Notes: a model not told the origin generated them from the sequence alone. Numbered from the stretch's first letter, positions 29,131 to 39,655 are shown. The stretch: 64,000 nucleotides of DNA from Hyperoodon ampullatus (GCA_949752795.1 OX457061.1:125746530-125810529), one strand, 5' to 3'. Made by a program: numbers and translations.

Positions 29131-29766
29131 TATGTATTTTTACAAAGCTCCTGAGTAGCATTCCCCACTAGTTTAAATTCTATATATGTATATATAAAAC
29201 ATACTTGGAAATGTTAACTTTGTGATTGTAATGCCATAAAAAAACATTATATACAACTGTTTTTTCCTTGTACTTCAGTAATAGAGCCCCCAGAACGCTC
29301 TCTTGACTATTTTAAAAGAGGAGGTTGCTATCTGTTAGTGGTGGCAAAACCATTTAGTGGGTGAAGAGCAGGGACTTTTTTTTTTAAGTAATAGAATGGA
29401 AAGTAACAGACTCAGCTACACATAGTAAAAGTATTTTATGGAACTTGGGAGTGTGTGTGTGTGTATCTTAATTGGGCCTGGGTGTGAAATATATTTCTTA
29501 CAGTGGGTTGCTTTTACAAAAAGTTTGAAGGCTACTGTTCTTTAAATATTTCAGTATTATTGTCATCTCATTAACCCTAGTGTCTTTCCTGGGGCAAGGT
29601 GGTGAGATACATGGTTCAGCTTAAGTGAAAGTTGAATTGAAATAACTAGCCAGCATTAGGTTAGGAGTTAGGATCTAATAATACAGTGAGGAGGAGATGG
29701 GACGGTTCCGGGAACCTACTGCTTGGGTCGTTTTGTCAGGGAGTAAACTTGCCATTTAGTTAGTCA
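29131..29766. other. NEK1 intron, nothing recognised
   Basis: AT-rich intron with a short TG run near 29450-29463. No exon or nameable repeat is visible. Confidence 0.5.
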
Positions 29767-29775
29767 TGGTGTGAG

Positions 29776-29901
29776 GTTTTTTTTTGGGGGGGGGCTGCAC
29801 CGCGCAGCTTTCAAGATGTTAGTTCCCCGACCAGGGATCAAACCCATGCCCCCTGCAGTGGAAGTGCCGAGTCTTAACCACTGGACTGCCAGGGAAGTCC
29901 C
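29776..29901 (-). mobile_element. Compact tRNA-derived SINE
   Basis: T run and G run at the left, then 'gctgcaccgcgcagctttca' and 'gtcttaaccactggactgcc'. It is flanked by tggt(g/a)tgag at 29767-29775 and 29902-29910. Confidence 0.88.
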
Positions 29902-29910
29902 TGGTATGAG

Positions 29911-30880
29911 ACTTAATACCACTTATCACATTGATGATGTAGCTTTGAGTTTAAAACATACTGTATCAATAAAATGGATTTGGTTTATGATGGTCATTTA
30001 ATTAAAATGCCAAAACACAGTATAAGAGAATCATTATTCTCATTTTAACAGTTTATCAACCCATTTGATGGTGTTACATATTCTAAATATTATCATTTTA
30101 TTGTGCTCAAATTAAATAATATATTCATTAAAATAAGTTAGTTGCATTTCCTAAGGAAGAAATTATGTTTAAAGTATGTATCGTGTTGCTTTCTAAAGCA
30201 GAAGCTTTAAATATCTTTCTGAATTTTTTTTTTAGTGAAAGGAAACTTTTGGTGCCTTTCTAGTTCTTTTTTATGTGTCGTGAGCTATATAATATCTTAA
30301 CAGTAATATATTTCTGGAATTAATTATATTAATTTCATATTGATTGTGGGTCATATTTATTTTGTAATATTCTGAATTCTCATTTAGAATTTTAGTGCTC
30401 ATCCGTTATGGTCATTTTACAAAATTTAGGAAGTTGAAGCAAAAAGTGATATATGAGAGTAATTTCCTGACATTGACTTTTGCCAAAATACAGCTGCTTT
30501 TGAAATGGAGTTGTTAGTGGAGACACTTTAATGATTTAATCAAATACTGAATTATTTTAATAATAATGTAAATGACCACTGAAATAATTTTTTTAAAGTA
30601 GCATTTGCTTTCCTTTGAGTTGAAACCCAACATAGGTAAATAATTTTGTACAGTGTTTCTTTTTATATTCATTTTTTCCTAAGGTAGCTGAAAAATTTTA
30701 AATTGGTTCATGATAAATAACTAGAGTTTCCTGTAAATACTTTTAATCTTTTTTGGTATATAGAATTGTATTTTGAACGGTTTGAAAAACTGATCATACA
30801 GTAGGCTTAACATTGCTCACAAAATTGAGTAGCTAGCCCAGGATAAAAAAGGAAAGAAATCCATGGGTCAGTTATACTTA
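29911..30880. other. NEK1 intron, nothing recognised
   Basis: About 1 kb of AT-rich, apparently single-copy intron. It has no open frame above 60 codons and no repeat that I can identify. Confidence 0.55.
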
Positions 30881-30884
30881 TGAG

Positions 30885-31175
30885 CACACATGCAGAAATC
30901 CTAAAAGAAGTTTTTCAAAAACTCAAATCATTTATCAAAAGAATGATTTAAGAATTATTAATAGGATACATTTCGGGATGCAAGGATGGTTCAACAGTAG
31001 GAAACTGGTTAATTTCACTTCATTAGTAAGTTGAGAAAATCATACATAAATGATTTCAGTAGATACTGAAAGTTCAGTAGAATTTAACACTTAAAAAAAA
31101 AAACTTCTTTGGTTGTATACATAAAACATGTACAACTTTTTGTATGTCCATCGTACCTCAATAAAATGGTTTTTA
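30885..31175 (+). mobile_element. L1 relic (ORF2 and 3' end), sense
   Basis: 30885-31090 resembles L1 ORF2 RT-region sequence in sense ('ggatgcaaggatggttcaac', then 'aaatgatttcagtagatactg'), with stops. 31105-31175 is an L1 3' UTR end finishing 'cgtacctcaataaaatgg'. Confidence 0.7.
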
Positions 31176-31189
31176 AAAACGATCCAGTG

Positions 31190-31545
31190 ATCTCCCTGGT
31201 GGCGCAGTGGTTAAGAATCCACCTCTCAGTGCAGGGGACACAGGTTCCAGCCCTGGTCCAGGAAGATCCCACATGCCGCGGAGCAACTAAGCCCATGTGC
31301 CACAACTACTGAGCCTGTGCTCTAGAGCCCGTGCACCACAACTACTGAGCCCACATGCCATAACTACTGAAGCCCGCGTGCCTAGAGCCCGTGCTCCACA
31401 AGAGGAGAAGCCACCTCAAGGAGAAGCCCGCGCACCGCAACGAAGTGTAGCTCCCGCTCGCCGCAACTAAAGAAAGCCCGCGCGCAGCAATGAAGACCCA
31501 ACGCAGCCATAAATAAATAAATAAATATAATTTTAAAATCCAAAT
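31190..31545 (+). mobile_element. CHR-type SINE (long form), sense
   Basis: A + strand long-form copy. It has the head 'ctccctggtggcgcagtggt', several repeats of 'ccacaactactgagc', then 'gcaatgaagacccaacgcag' and a tail of aaataaataaataaata. This is the only clear long-form copy in NEK1 sense. Confidence 0.92.
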
Positions 31546-32345
31546 TTCTTTCATTCAAGAAATAGAGGGGAAAGTTCTTAACATGACACAGTTATGTATA
31601 CTAGAAACCCATGTCAGGCATCATACATAATACTGAAACATTGGAAGCATTTACATTAAAGTTAGGAGCCAAACAAAGATGTTTGCAATGATTGCTATTA
31701 TTTAGTGTTATTCCAGAAGCCTAGCTAATGTAATTAAAAAGAGAAAGAAATAAGAAACATAAATACTGGGAGAGAAGAGAAAACAGACATTTACAGATGA
31801 TATGATTCCCTATGTAGAAACTCCTGGTGAAGCAGCAGAACCCTACTAATGAATTCAGTAAAGTGGCCTGATAGAAGTTCAGCATGCAAAAATGGATAAT
31901 CAGAAAAGGAAATGGAGAGACCGAGTGACAGACTCCCTCAAATACTTTATTTTATAATTTTATACAGCAGGTTCATATTAGTTATCTATTTTATACATAT
32001 TAGTGTAGATATGTCAATCCCAATCTCCCTATTCTCAAATACTTTAGACCTGCTGAGAAAAGTGCAAGATAACTATGCAAGAAAGGAATCAACATCAATG
32101 GAGTATTACTTATCAATGAAGAAAACAAATGCAGATACAAATAGTAATATGGACGATTCTGAAAACAATGTTGAGCAACAGAAGTGAGATACAAAGGAAT
32201 GTATATTGTGTAATTCCATTAATACACAACTCAGAACACAGAAAGCTAAACTGTATTGCTTAGGAAGGCATACATAATTGGCAAAGCCATAAAGACAAGC
32301 AAGATAGTGATTAGTAAAGTCAGGATGGTGGCTACCTCTCTGGTG
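31546..32345 (+). mobile_element. L1 ORF2 and 3'-end relic, sense
   Basis: This carries on the sense L1 relic. An RT-region piece around 31795 reads 'gatgatatgattccctatgt', the decayed counterpart of the ADDM motif. From 32047 it continues with L1 C-terminal and 3' sequence ('gaaagctaaactgtattgct', 'aggatggtggctacctctct'). It is interrupted at 31950-32033 by a younger minus-strand L1 end. Confidence 0.65.
31950..32033 (-). mobile_element. 84-bp L1 3'-end insertion with TSD
   Basis: A minimal 5'-truncated L1. The text 'tatacagcaggttcatattag' to 'gtcaatcccaatctcccta' is the same 3' end as that of the L1 at 817. The 13-base ctcaaatacttta is present on both sides (31937-31949 and 32034-32046). 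Confidence 0.93.
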
Positions 32346-32462
32346 GAGGGCTTCTGCGTGTTGGCAGTATTCTCTGCCTTGACTTGGGTGGCTATTTCCT
32401 TTATTTTTGCTAACCTCTGTGTATGTCCTTTATCTACTTTTTTATAGGTGACTTTATTTTTA

Positions 32463-32815
32463 TTTATTTAAAATATTTATTTTATTTATTTTTGGCTGCA
32501 TTGGGTCTTCATTGCTGCACGTGGGCTTTCTCTAGTTGTGCTGAGTGGCGGCTACTCTTTGTTGCAGTGTGCAGGCTTCTCATTGCGGTGGCTTCTCTTG
32601 TTGCGGAGCACGGGCTCTAGGTGTGTCAGCTTCAGTAGTTGTGGCACGCGGGCTCAATAGCTGTGGCTTATGGGCTCTAGAGCGCAGGCTCAGTAGTTGT
32701 GGTGCACAGACTTAGTTGCTCCGCAGCATGGGGGATTTTCCCGGACCAGGGATCGAACCCACGTCCCCTGCACTGGCAGGCAGATTCTTAACCACTGCAC
32801 CACCAGGAAAGCCCC
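32463..32815 (-). mobile_element. CHR-type SINE (long form)
   Basis: Minus-strand long-form copy from 'ggctgcattgggtcttcatt' to 'cttaaccactgcaccaccag'. It ends 125 bases before the next NEK1 exon, so the exon's own acceptor lies just outside it. Confidence 0.92.
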
Positions 32816-32940
32816 AGGGATAATATATTTTGAAAGACAATTATAGCAGTATTGGCTTTACATCTTTTCCTGTTTTTAATTTCCATACATTTGAATTTTT
32901 CAAAATCCTTATCTAATTTGTAGTTTTACTTTTTGTCCAG

Positions 32941-33000
32941 GCCCATCAAAGTCCAGTGAAGAAAGTGAATCCTGGAGAAGAAAGGAGGAAACTGTTTGAG
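32941..33000 (+). CDS. NEK1: NEK1 coding exon: linker
   Basis: This 60-nt, 20-codon exon encodes AHQSPVKKVNPGEERRKLFE (about residues 341-360). It is charged and low in structure, joining the basic linker to the coiled coil. Acceptor ttttgtccag|GCC, donor GAG|gtataa; phase 0 at both ends, so it could be skipped without a frame change. It follows a 10.3-kb intron, the second longest in the window, and opens a cluster of four small exons within 1.1 kb. Confidence 0.95.
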
Positions 33001-33238
33001 GTATAAAGACATCTGTCTGCTTATTTTAAAGCTTTGTAAAAATAATTATAAAAGAAGAAACAAATCTTATAAAACCTCCAAACCTTTCCTCCTTATTTCT
33101 TTCGAACAAATACCTCTAACTTATCTCTGTTTTTTAACCTCCCTGGGCATACATCTACCATTGGTATGCTAGCTTTACTGATGAAACTAGAAGAAGTAGT
33201 ATTTATTATTGATAAAAAATGTTCTTTTTTTATTTAAG

Positions 33239-33298
33239 GAACCAGCAAGGAAGAGAAGGTTGGAATTGAATGAAAAAGAAAAGAAACAAAAGGATCAG
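33239..33298 (+). CDS. NEK1: NEK1 coding exon: start of coiled coil
   Basis: This 60-nt, 20-codon exon encodes EPARKRRLELNEKEKKQKDQ (about residues 361-380). It is nearly all Arg, Lys, Glu and Gln, marking the start of the NEK1 coiled-coil region used for self-association and partner binding. Acceptor tatttaag|GAA, donor CAG|gtagtt; symmetric phase 0. Human has Ala and Ile at two of these positions as I recall. Confidence 0.95.
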
Positions 33299-33392
33299 GT
33301 AGTTATTTTGCTCTTACTTTTTTCCCCTGCCAAGTTGGAGAGGATAGTAGTTTCAAGAGTTCTAAAAAGTTTGTCTTTAAAACTTGTTACAG

Positions 33393-33440
33393 ATTAGTTT
33401 AATGAAGGCTGAACAGATGAAAAGGCAAGAAAAGGAAAGG
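33393..33440 (+). CDS. NEK1: NEK1 micro-exon in coiled coil
   Basis: A 48-nt exon, ISLMKAEQMKRQEKER (about residues 381-396). Acceptor tgttacag|ATT, donor AGG|gtaaga; phase 0 at both ends. The intron before it is only 94 nt and has no stop in the frame of the preceding exon; readthrough would end at a TAG at 33395-33397. The motif is well conserved among mammalian NEK1 proteins. Confidence 0.95.
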
Positions 33441-33489
33441 GTAAGAGGATGGTCCATTTCCCCGGTGTGCTGCACTGCCTCCTCCACAG

Positions 33490-33811
33490 GCGCCTTTTTC
33501 TTTTTTTTTTCCTGGCTGTGTTGGGTCCCCATTGCTGCACGCAGGTCCCCTCTAGTTGCGGCGAGTGGGGGCCACGCCTCGCTGCAGTGCACTTGCTTCC
33601 CATTGCAGTGGCCTCTCTCGCTGCAGAGCACGGGCTCTAGGCCTGTGGGCTCAGTAGTTGTGGCTCGCGGGCTCTAGAGCGCAGGATCAGTAGCTGTGGC
33701 ACACAGGCTCAGCCGCTCCGTGGCACGCGGGCTCCTCCCGGACCAGGGATCAAACCTGCATCCTCTGCATTGGCAGGAGGACTCCCAACCACTGTGCCAC
33801 CAGGGAAGTCC
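33490..33811 (-). mobile_element. CHR-type SINE (long form) filling a short NEK1 intron
   Basis: This copy runs antisense, from a T run at 33490 through 'ggctgtgttgggtccccatt' to 'cactgtgccaccagggaagt'. It occupies about 65% of the 492-nt intron between the exons at 33393 and 33933. The leading T run sits 50 bases past the donor of the first exon. Confidence 0.93.
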
Positions 33812-33932
33812 CCCCCGCCCTTTTTTTTTTAAAGGGAGACACTGATTCCATTTTATTTCTAAATGTATTTCATGTACTTTATACTAAATATTTGAAATGG
33901 TGTTTTGTTTCTTTGTTTCTTTTCCCCAAAAG

Positions 33933-34007
33933 TTGGAGAAAATAAATAGGGCCAGGGAACAAGGATGGAGAAACGTGCTGAGTGCTGGTGGAAGCGGTGA
34001 AATGAAG
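33933..34007 (+). CDS. NEK1: NEK1 coding exon: coiled coil, REQGWRNVL motif
   Basis: This 75-nt, 25-codon exon encodes [20 protein letters not shown] then SGEMK (about residues 397-421). The [16 protein letters not shown] stretch is a NEK1 hallmark. Acceptor cccaaaag|TTG, donor AAG|gtaggc; symmetric phase 0. It is the last of the four-exon cluster. Confidence 0.97.
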
Positions 34008-34624
34008 GTAGGCCTTTGGTGCCAGTGCACTTACACTACTGCTTTTTCTCCAGTTTCCTCCTGCTCTTGAAAAGGTATACAGCTGGCTTTTTGGGGGGAT
34101 ACACTTACTTTTCACTAGAGTTCTTCAGCGTCTATTATGACTCCTTAGTTTCCCTGCACATATTTGGTATGTAATTTGTACTGATAACTAATATGTGACA
34201 CTGTTGAAATTGCATAAAAAGTTTGCTGTGAAGGCTGTAATACACCATTCCTGCCTGAGGCATCTTTTTAAAATCAAACACAGTTTGTCTCCACTCTGCC
34301 TGAAGTCCTCCTGTAGCTTCATGCAGGCCTGAACGTTCCATTTTCAGAAGAGCCGTAGTGAGCGGGGCCCTGCCAGGCTCTCCGCACTCATCCCGGTCCC
34401 GCCCCGCAGTGCCGTGTGCTCTCGTCATGCTGAGCTGAGGACCGTACTGCAGCGTCCCCATTGTGTGGGGCCTGCTGGAGCTACGTCCTGACACCTGTGT
34501 TTCTCTTTACCTGAGGGCACCCTCCGTCCCTCCTCACTCTCTCTCCTACCTCCAGCCATTTCCCTAGGTAACCAGTGACCTAACCAGCCATTTACCTAGG
34601 TAGGTTAATTCAGATATTTCCTTT
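34008..34624. other. NEK1 intron, nothing recognised
   Basis: Start of a 5.4-kb intron. A moderately GC-rich segment at 34310-34500 contains short open frames on the minus strand with no recognisable domain. No repeat is assigned. Confidence 0.5.
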
Positions 34625-34695
34625 GGGCAGGTCCACACTGTACAACCTTGGGCAAGTTACTTAACTTTTCTGAGCCTTAATTTCTTCATTTAAAA
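34625..34695 (+). mobile_element. MIR core fragment
   Basis: Sense MIR core: 'accttgggcaagttacttaacttt' followed by 'ctgagccttaatttcttcat'. It runs into the GAAA-rich tract. Confidence 0.75.
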
Positions 34696-34771
34696 GAAGA
34701 AAGGAAGAAAGAAAGAAAGAAAGAAAAGGAAGGAAGGAAAGAAAGAAAACAAAGAAAGAAAGAAAAAAAAA
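34693..34771. repeat. Purine (GAAA)n-type microsatellite
   Basis: About 78 bases of nearly pure purine with GAAA and GGAA units, broken only by one C ('aaaacaaag'). It is the longest homopurine tract in the window. Confidence 0.95.
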
Positions 34772-34889
34772 TTTCAAGAGCAGTGCCTGAGCTTGACCTG
34801 CAAGGACTCACCTGTTAAGCTCCTTTTCCTTGCCTTGCTCTGCCAGTCTGAATCTTGTGTTTCTTCTCTTGCCCTCATAACATCCTTTA

Positions 34890-35455
34890 CATGCCGAATT
34901 CTAAGGTGGCCCCCAAATTCCTGACTCCAGGGGTCAGGCCTGATGTTATCCCTCCACTGAAGCATGGGGGAACCTGTGAACAGGGTGTGTCGCAGCCCCT
35001 TGGTTAAGCTGTGTTGTATGGCCCTGCTGATGGGGTAGCCACTCCTGTGGTCACGTCACTATTTTATAAGCCTCCCTCATAGCAGCCTGGAAGGGAGAAG
35101 GTCAGAGAGACAGCTTCTGCTGGCCTGGGAAGAAGCATGCATTCACGTGGCAGGGAAGCACCGGTGTCCTCTGGGAGCTGATCGTGGTCTCTGACCAACA
35201 GCTAGCAAGAATGTAGTGACCTTAGCCGTGACAGCCACAAGGGAGTGAATTCTGCCAGGAACCAGTGAGCTTGTAAGAGGATCCTGAGCCTCAGATGGGA
35301 AGGACAGCCCTGGCTGACACCTTGACTTCTGCCTGGTGAGACCCCGAGCAGAGGACCCTGCTAACCATGCCCAGACTCCTGAGACCACAAATGGGTCTGT
35401 CTTAAGCTGCTGAGTTTGTAGTACTTTATGACACAGCAATAAAAAATGAATACAT
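34890..35455 (+). mobile_element. MLT1-like LTR (MaLR), solo
   Basis: It starts around 'ctaaggtggcccccaaattc' and contains 'gccacaagggagtgaattct'. It ends 'cttaagctgctgagtttgta' and 'gacacagcaataaaaaatga', with AATAAA at 35438. Both the order and the 3' tail are typical of an ERVL-MaLR LTR. No internal region is present. Confidence 0.75.
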
Positions 35456-36740
35456 ACTGTTATTCCTCTGTATTATCAGTTTTAATGTGTATCATCCAAT
35501 CAGCTGTTACTTAAGGTCTTTAGACTGTGAATTCGCCTGACCGTGCTCAGTAAACTGGTATTTAGGTGCCCAGTAGATATTTGTTAAGTTGAAATGATTA
35601 CCATTCTTACTTGTTTCTTTTTCCCCGAAAGATATGATTTGAATAAAAATTTATCTGTTTATGTAGATACACATGTTCTGCCCTGGCTATCTTGGTTTGT
35701 ATTTCAGTGTCTTGAGATGACACATTTTTCGTATCACATATCAATAACCCAGTAGGAGTCACTTTTTCTAATTCTGTATTAATATAGACTTACACAGTTT
35801 TTAGTAATACAATTTTATCTTTAAAATTGTACTTTACTATTTTTGTATTGTACTATCCAATTTACTATGAAATTGAACTTTTAACCTCCTGAGTGATAAG
35901 GAATGACTCAGACAGAATTTGGCCCATTCTAAAATAACTAACCCCATATCTTATATGATTAGAAAGTAAAATCTTACCAAAGTGCAGGCCCTCAGATCTT
36001 GTCAAGCATTTTATATCAGTCCATGATTAGTGCTGAGAATTTGATTATTTTTTCTTCTCCCTTTGCGTATATCTTCTTTATGCAGTTTGCCCTATGATGT
36101 CTAAAGCCATATTTAATCCTAAAGTCCAGTTTTATCAATGTTTGATTATAGTTTCTCAACAGTGTGAGATACTATGTGCTTAATAGGTTTCTGCTTTGCT
36201 TCATAAACTTCTATACTGCTTTCTGTGAGGATTAATAAAACAATTTATTTTCCATGACGTAAAGCAAAGTATGTTAGTTTCTGAATTTATTCCCCATGAG
36301 GTTTGAAATATTTAACTTCTTCAGCTGTTTGATTTCTGTACAGTTGATAAGGACCTGGAAGCTCAGTAAAAATGTGAATCGAATTAAGGAGATTCCCAAA
36401 AATAAAGATAAAACAAGAACTAAACATTAAAGGAAATATTTCAAAGTTAATATTCTATTATTATATACCTCTAAATACCAAGACATTATGCACAGTATAA
36501 ATAACCTACTGTCCTTGATTACTTAGTATCTGCAAAATCTGGGACTTTTTGCTTTATCCATTTTTTCTTTTTTTTTGATTCTTCTGATAGGTATTTTTTT
36601 CTTTTTTTAAATTGTTGATTTTCAATGCTTTATCCATTTTTGATGTATCTCTTATGAAAGTGTATTTTTAGAAAAATTATGAAATGTTCCACATATATAG
36701 TTTGATTATATAGATAACCATTATATATAAGAGTGTATCT
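35456..36740. other. NEK1 intron, nothing recognised
   Basis: AT-rich intron with no exon, no long open frame, and no nameable repeat apart from short T runs around 36570-36620. Confidence 0.55.
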
Positions 36741-36744
36741 GTTG

Positions 36745-37085
36745 TTTGACAATATACTGGAATGCTACTCAGCATTGAAAAGGAATAGCCTATTAATACC
36801 TGTAACAACATGGGTCAGTCAAAAGCATACTGAGTGAAAGAAGCCAGGCACAAGAGTATATATTGTATGAATCCATTTGTATGAAACGATAAGAAAAGGC
36901 AAATCCAATTTCTGTGACAGAGAGCAGATCAGTGTTTGCTAGAAGGAGGGGGTGTTGGCTGCAAAGGAACATGAGGGACCTTTTGGGGTGATGGATGTGC
37001 TTTCGATTGTGGTAGTGGTTCCAAGAGTGTCTGTATTTGTCAGAACATCAACCTGCGCTTATAATTGGTGAATAAAGTCATATTT
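36745..37085 (+). mobile_element. L1 ORF2 end and 3' UTR relic, sense
   Basis: This reads as the last part of L1: 'actggaatgctactcagcat', 'catactgagtgaaagaagcc', 'ggggtgatggatgtgctttc', and an end near 'aattggtgaataaagtc'. Confidence 0.8.
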
Positions 37086-37545
37086 AAAAGATCCTGTTGC
37101 TTCAGTATTCTAGTACAGTGTTTTCAGCATTATTTTGAGTATAGGTATCTTCAGAGATATGTACATACATTTGATTTTGCTAGAGAGAAACCTTTGAACA
37201 CTCAACCTTAAGATGATATTAGCGCCATACTAAACTCGAGGAACCAGTCTCGTAGGAGGTATTGACCACCTTTTACCAGAATTGTGATTCTGATAATCTT
37301 GCCCTGAGATGCACATTTTGAAAATGTATATGAAAATCACCTTGATGGAGTTTCCTGCCTAATGAGGTATCTTCCCTGTTTCTAGCAACTTTCATCTCTT
37401 GCTATTCAAGCATCTTGAATCACTTTCCTATTTTTATCTTGAGCTGATTTTTTTAAAAATCAGGCTTGCTTATAATACTGTACACAATTCTTGTGTCAAG
37501 ATGTTAACACAAGTTTTACCTCATTGGGTACACTGAAATGCCTTT
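37086..37545. other. NEK1 intron, nothing recognised
   Basis: Single-copy-looking AT-rich sequence without an exon or known repeat. Confidence 0.5.
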
Positions 37546-38690
37546 TATTTGGTCCTCGTGTTTTCCTTAGCCAGACTTCTTCCTCAGGATGTCGTCACCT
37601 GGAAGCTCTTCCCCCTTTGCTGGCAGTGTCCTGGCTTCTGCTCTCATCCGCGTGTGGGTGCTGCCCCTCCACTTGAGTCGTGTCACTTTGTCTTCCTTTT
37701 GGTGCTGCTGGCCTCTGCCTTTGAGGTTCCTGTTTCCTCTTTGCAGTGCAGTTCTTGCCCCCTGACCTCTGTAACATTCTGCACTTACCTCTCACCCTGA
37801 CATCTCTGTTTTCTGTGAGTTTTCCATGCGCTTCGGTGTGTGTGTTCTGAGGCTGCGTCCTACGCCTTAGTCTTCATCCTTTGTTATTTCCGCAGAGAAC
37901 CCACAGCTCCCTTCACCGATGACTTCTTCTCTGATTGCCTGTCTTTGCTCGCAGGCTTCTTGGCTTGGTGTCAGTGCAGCAAGCCTTCTAATTAGTTCCT
38001 CTACTTTGTTCTCTCTCTTATACTTGCTTATCGTGCGTAATTTGACTTACCTTTTTTAAAAAACTTTATTTATTTGTTTGTTTATTTTTGGCTGCGTTGG
38101 GTCTTCGTTGCTGCACACGGGCTTTCTCTACTTGTGGTGAGCAGGGGCTACTCTTTGTTGTGGTGCATGAGCTTCTCGTTGCGGTGGCTTCTCGTTGCAG
38201 AGCACGGGCTCTAGGCGCACAGGCTTCAGTAGTTGTAGCACGTGGGCTCAGTTGTTGTGGCTCGCAGGCTCTAGAGCGCAGGCTCAGTAGTTGTGGCGCA
38301 CAGGCCTAGTTGCTCCGTGGCAGATAGGATCTTCCTGGACCAGGGCTCGAACCCGTGTCCCCTGCATTGGCAGGCGGATTTTTAACCACTGCACTACCAG
38401 GGAAGTCCCACCAACCTTCTAAGAAACTGTCTTAGTGCACTTTCCTGCTAGAAAATGTATGCATGCTTTCTGTTGTTTATTCTATGAACTCGCACACCCA
38501 GGCTGAGGGTAGTTACCTGTGATGACCTTTTAGGACCAAATATAACACTCCCTATCTGCCTTCTTTCTAGTTAACTTCTTACGTCTTCCTGCATCCTTTT
38601 TCCCCCTACTGCCAACACCTAAACATATACCTCCAGTGCTTATTTTTACTTTAAGTTTTACTTTAATACCATGGTTCATATTTAATCATT
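37546..38690 (+). mobile_element. Probable L2 relic, interrupted by SINE
   Basis: Pyrimidine-rich sequence on the + strand with short L2-like stretches such as 'ccttctaattagttcctcta' and 'tcatcctttgttatttccgc', similar in style to the clear L2 at 24400-26940. The long-form SINE at 38050-38408 splits it. The family call is tentative. Confidence 0.4.
38050..38408 (-). mobile_element. CHR-type SINE (long form)
   Basis: Minus-strand long-form copy: 'ttggctgcgttgggtcttcg', 'ctctaggcgcacaggcttca' and 'accactgcactaccagggaa'. The sequence 'ccttctaa' lies on both sides at some distance and is not a clear TSD. Confidence 0.92.
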
Positions 38691-39412
38691 TACTCTTTCT
38701 TTGTTACATTGCTTTCAAGGCTGGGTTGAATAATATTTTTCTCCAGTGATTTTTTTTTTGGAATTTTTATTTCTCATAATTTTTTTTTCTATTTTGTAAA
38801 TTTGCTCAGTATTTACTACTGTACAGTGTGCCTGTTGCCACTCACTTACTACAGGAAATGAAATGTTTTTCAAGCTTTATACTTTGTTTCCCAGTTTGTT
38901 TGTCAACTGCTTAAGGATTGGTATGTTGTTTTGTTTCTTTTATTTACACCTAGAGTATGTTTCAGTGGTGTTTGTATCCTCACTGCTTGTTGAATTGGAT
39001 TTGGGGTATGTTAAATGCCGTATGTTTTTGTTAGATATAATTTTGAGTGTTACAGAAGCAGGCTCCGTTTTATTTATAAGCTATACATACTTAAACTTAA
39101 TAGGATGGGATCACATAAAATGTATACTAGAAACTTGTTTCAAAACTTGTTAATTAAGACCAAGTTTTTTCATAGTTACATAAATTTAGTGATAGTTTAT
39201 ATTTTAGTTACATTGAATTAAGCTTTATTTTTAGTAACAAAGTATACTAGTTTTTGATTGTTAATGGTTATAATATAGTAGGAAAACATGTTAAATTAGG
39301 TAATTGCTTTTTAAGAGTCAAGTGTTGAAATTTACTTTTTTCTTTTGAGGGTAGTACAGACCTTTTGGATCTTGTGGGACAAGCATGTGAGAGCTCTTTG
39401 TTTGATTCCTAG
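38691..39412. other. NEK1 intron up to the next exon
   Basis: AT-rich intron. A 96-codon open frame (38863-39153) is rich in Phe, Leu and Cys and resembles no known protein; I treat it as chance. The acceptor of the next exon is at its right end. Confidence 0.5.
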
Positions 39413-39576
39413 GCTCCCCTTTTTGGCAGTGGAGGGGCTGTGGCTCCATCATCTTTTTCTTCTCGAGGACAGTATGAACATTACCATGCCATTTTTGCTC
39501 AAATGCAGCAACAAAGAGCAGAAGACAATGAAGCTAAGTGGAAAGGAGAAATACGTGGCCGAAGGCTTCCAGAAAG
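39413..39576 (+). CDS. NEK1: NEK1 coding exon: [10 protein letters not shown] segment
   Basis: This 164-nt exon encodes 54 residues plus two bases of an Arg codon (about residues 422-475). It includes [20 protein letters not shown] and [20 protein letters not shown]. The aromatic-rich [10 protein letters not shown] block and the following charged helix are NEK1-specific. Acceptor gattcctag|GCT, donor GAAAG|gtatgg. The intron after it is only 79 nt and lacks a stop in the exon's frame. Confidence 0.97.
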
Positions 39577-39655
39577 GTATGGCATGTTCTGCAGAAGTTG
39601 CTTGTGCTTTGCTTTAGAGAAAGTAATGGAAGTCATCATGCGTATTTATTGGCAG

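Noticed and set aside
38863..39153. 96-codon hydrophobic frame before a NEK1 exon
   Set aside because: AT-rich sequence gives Phe/Leu codons by chance; no splice sites link it to the exon at 39413.
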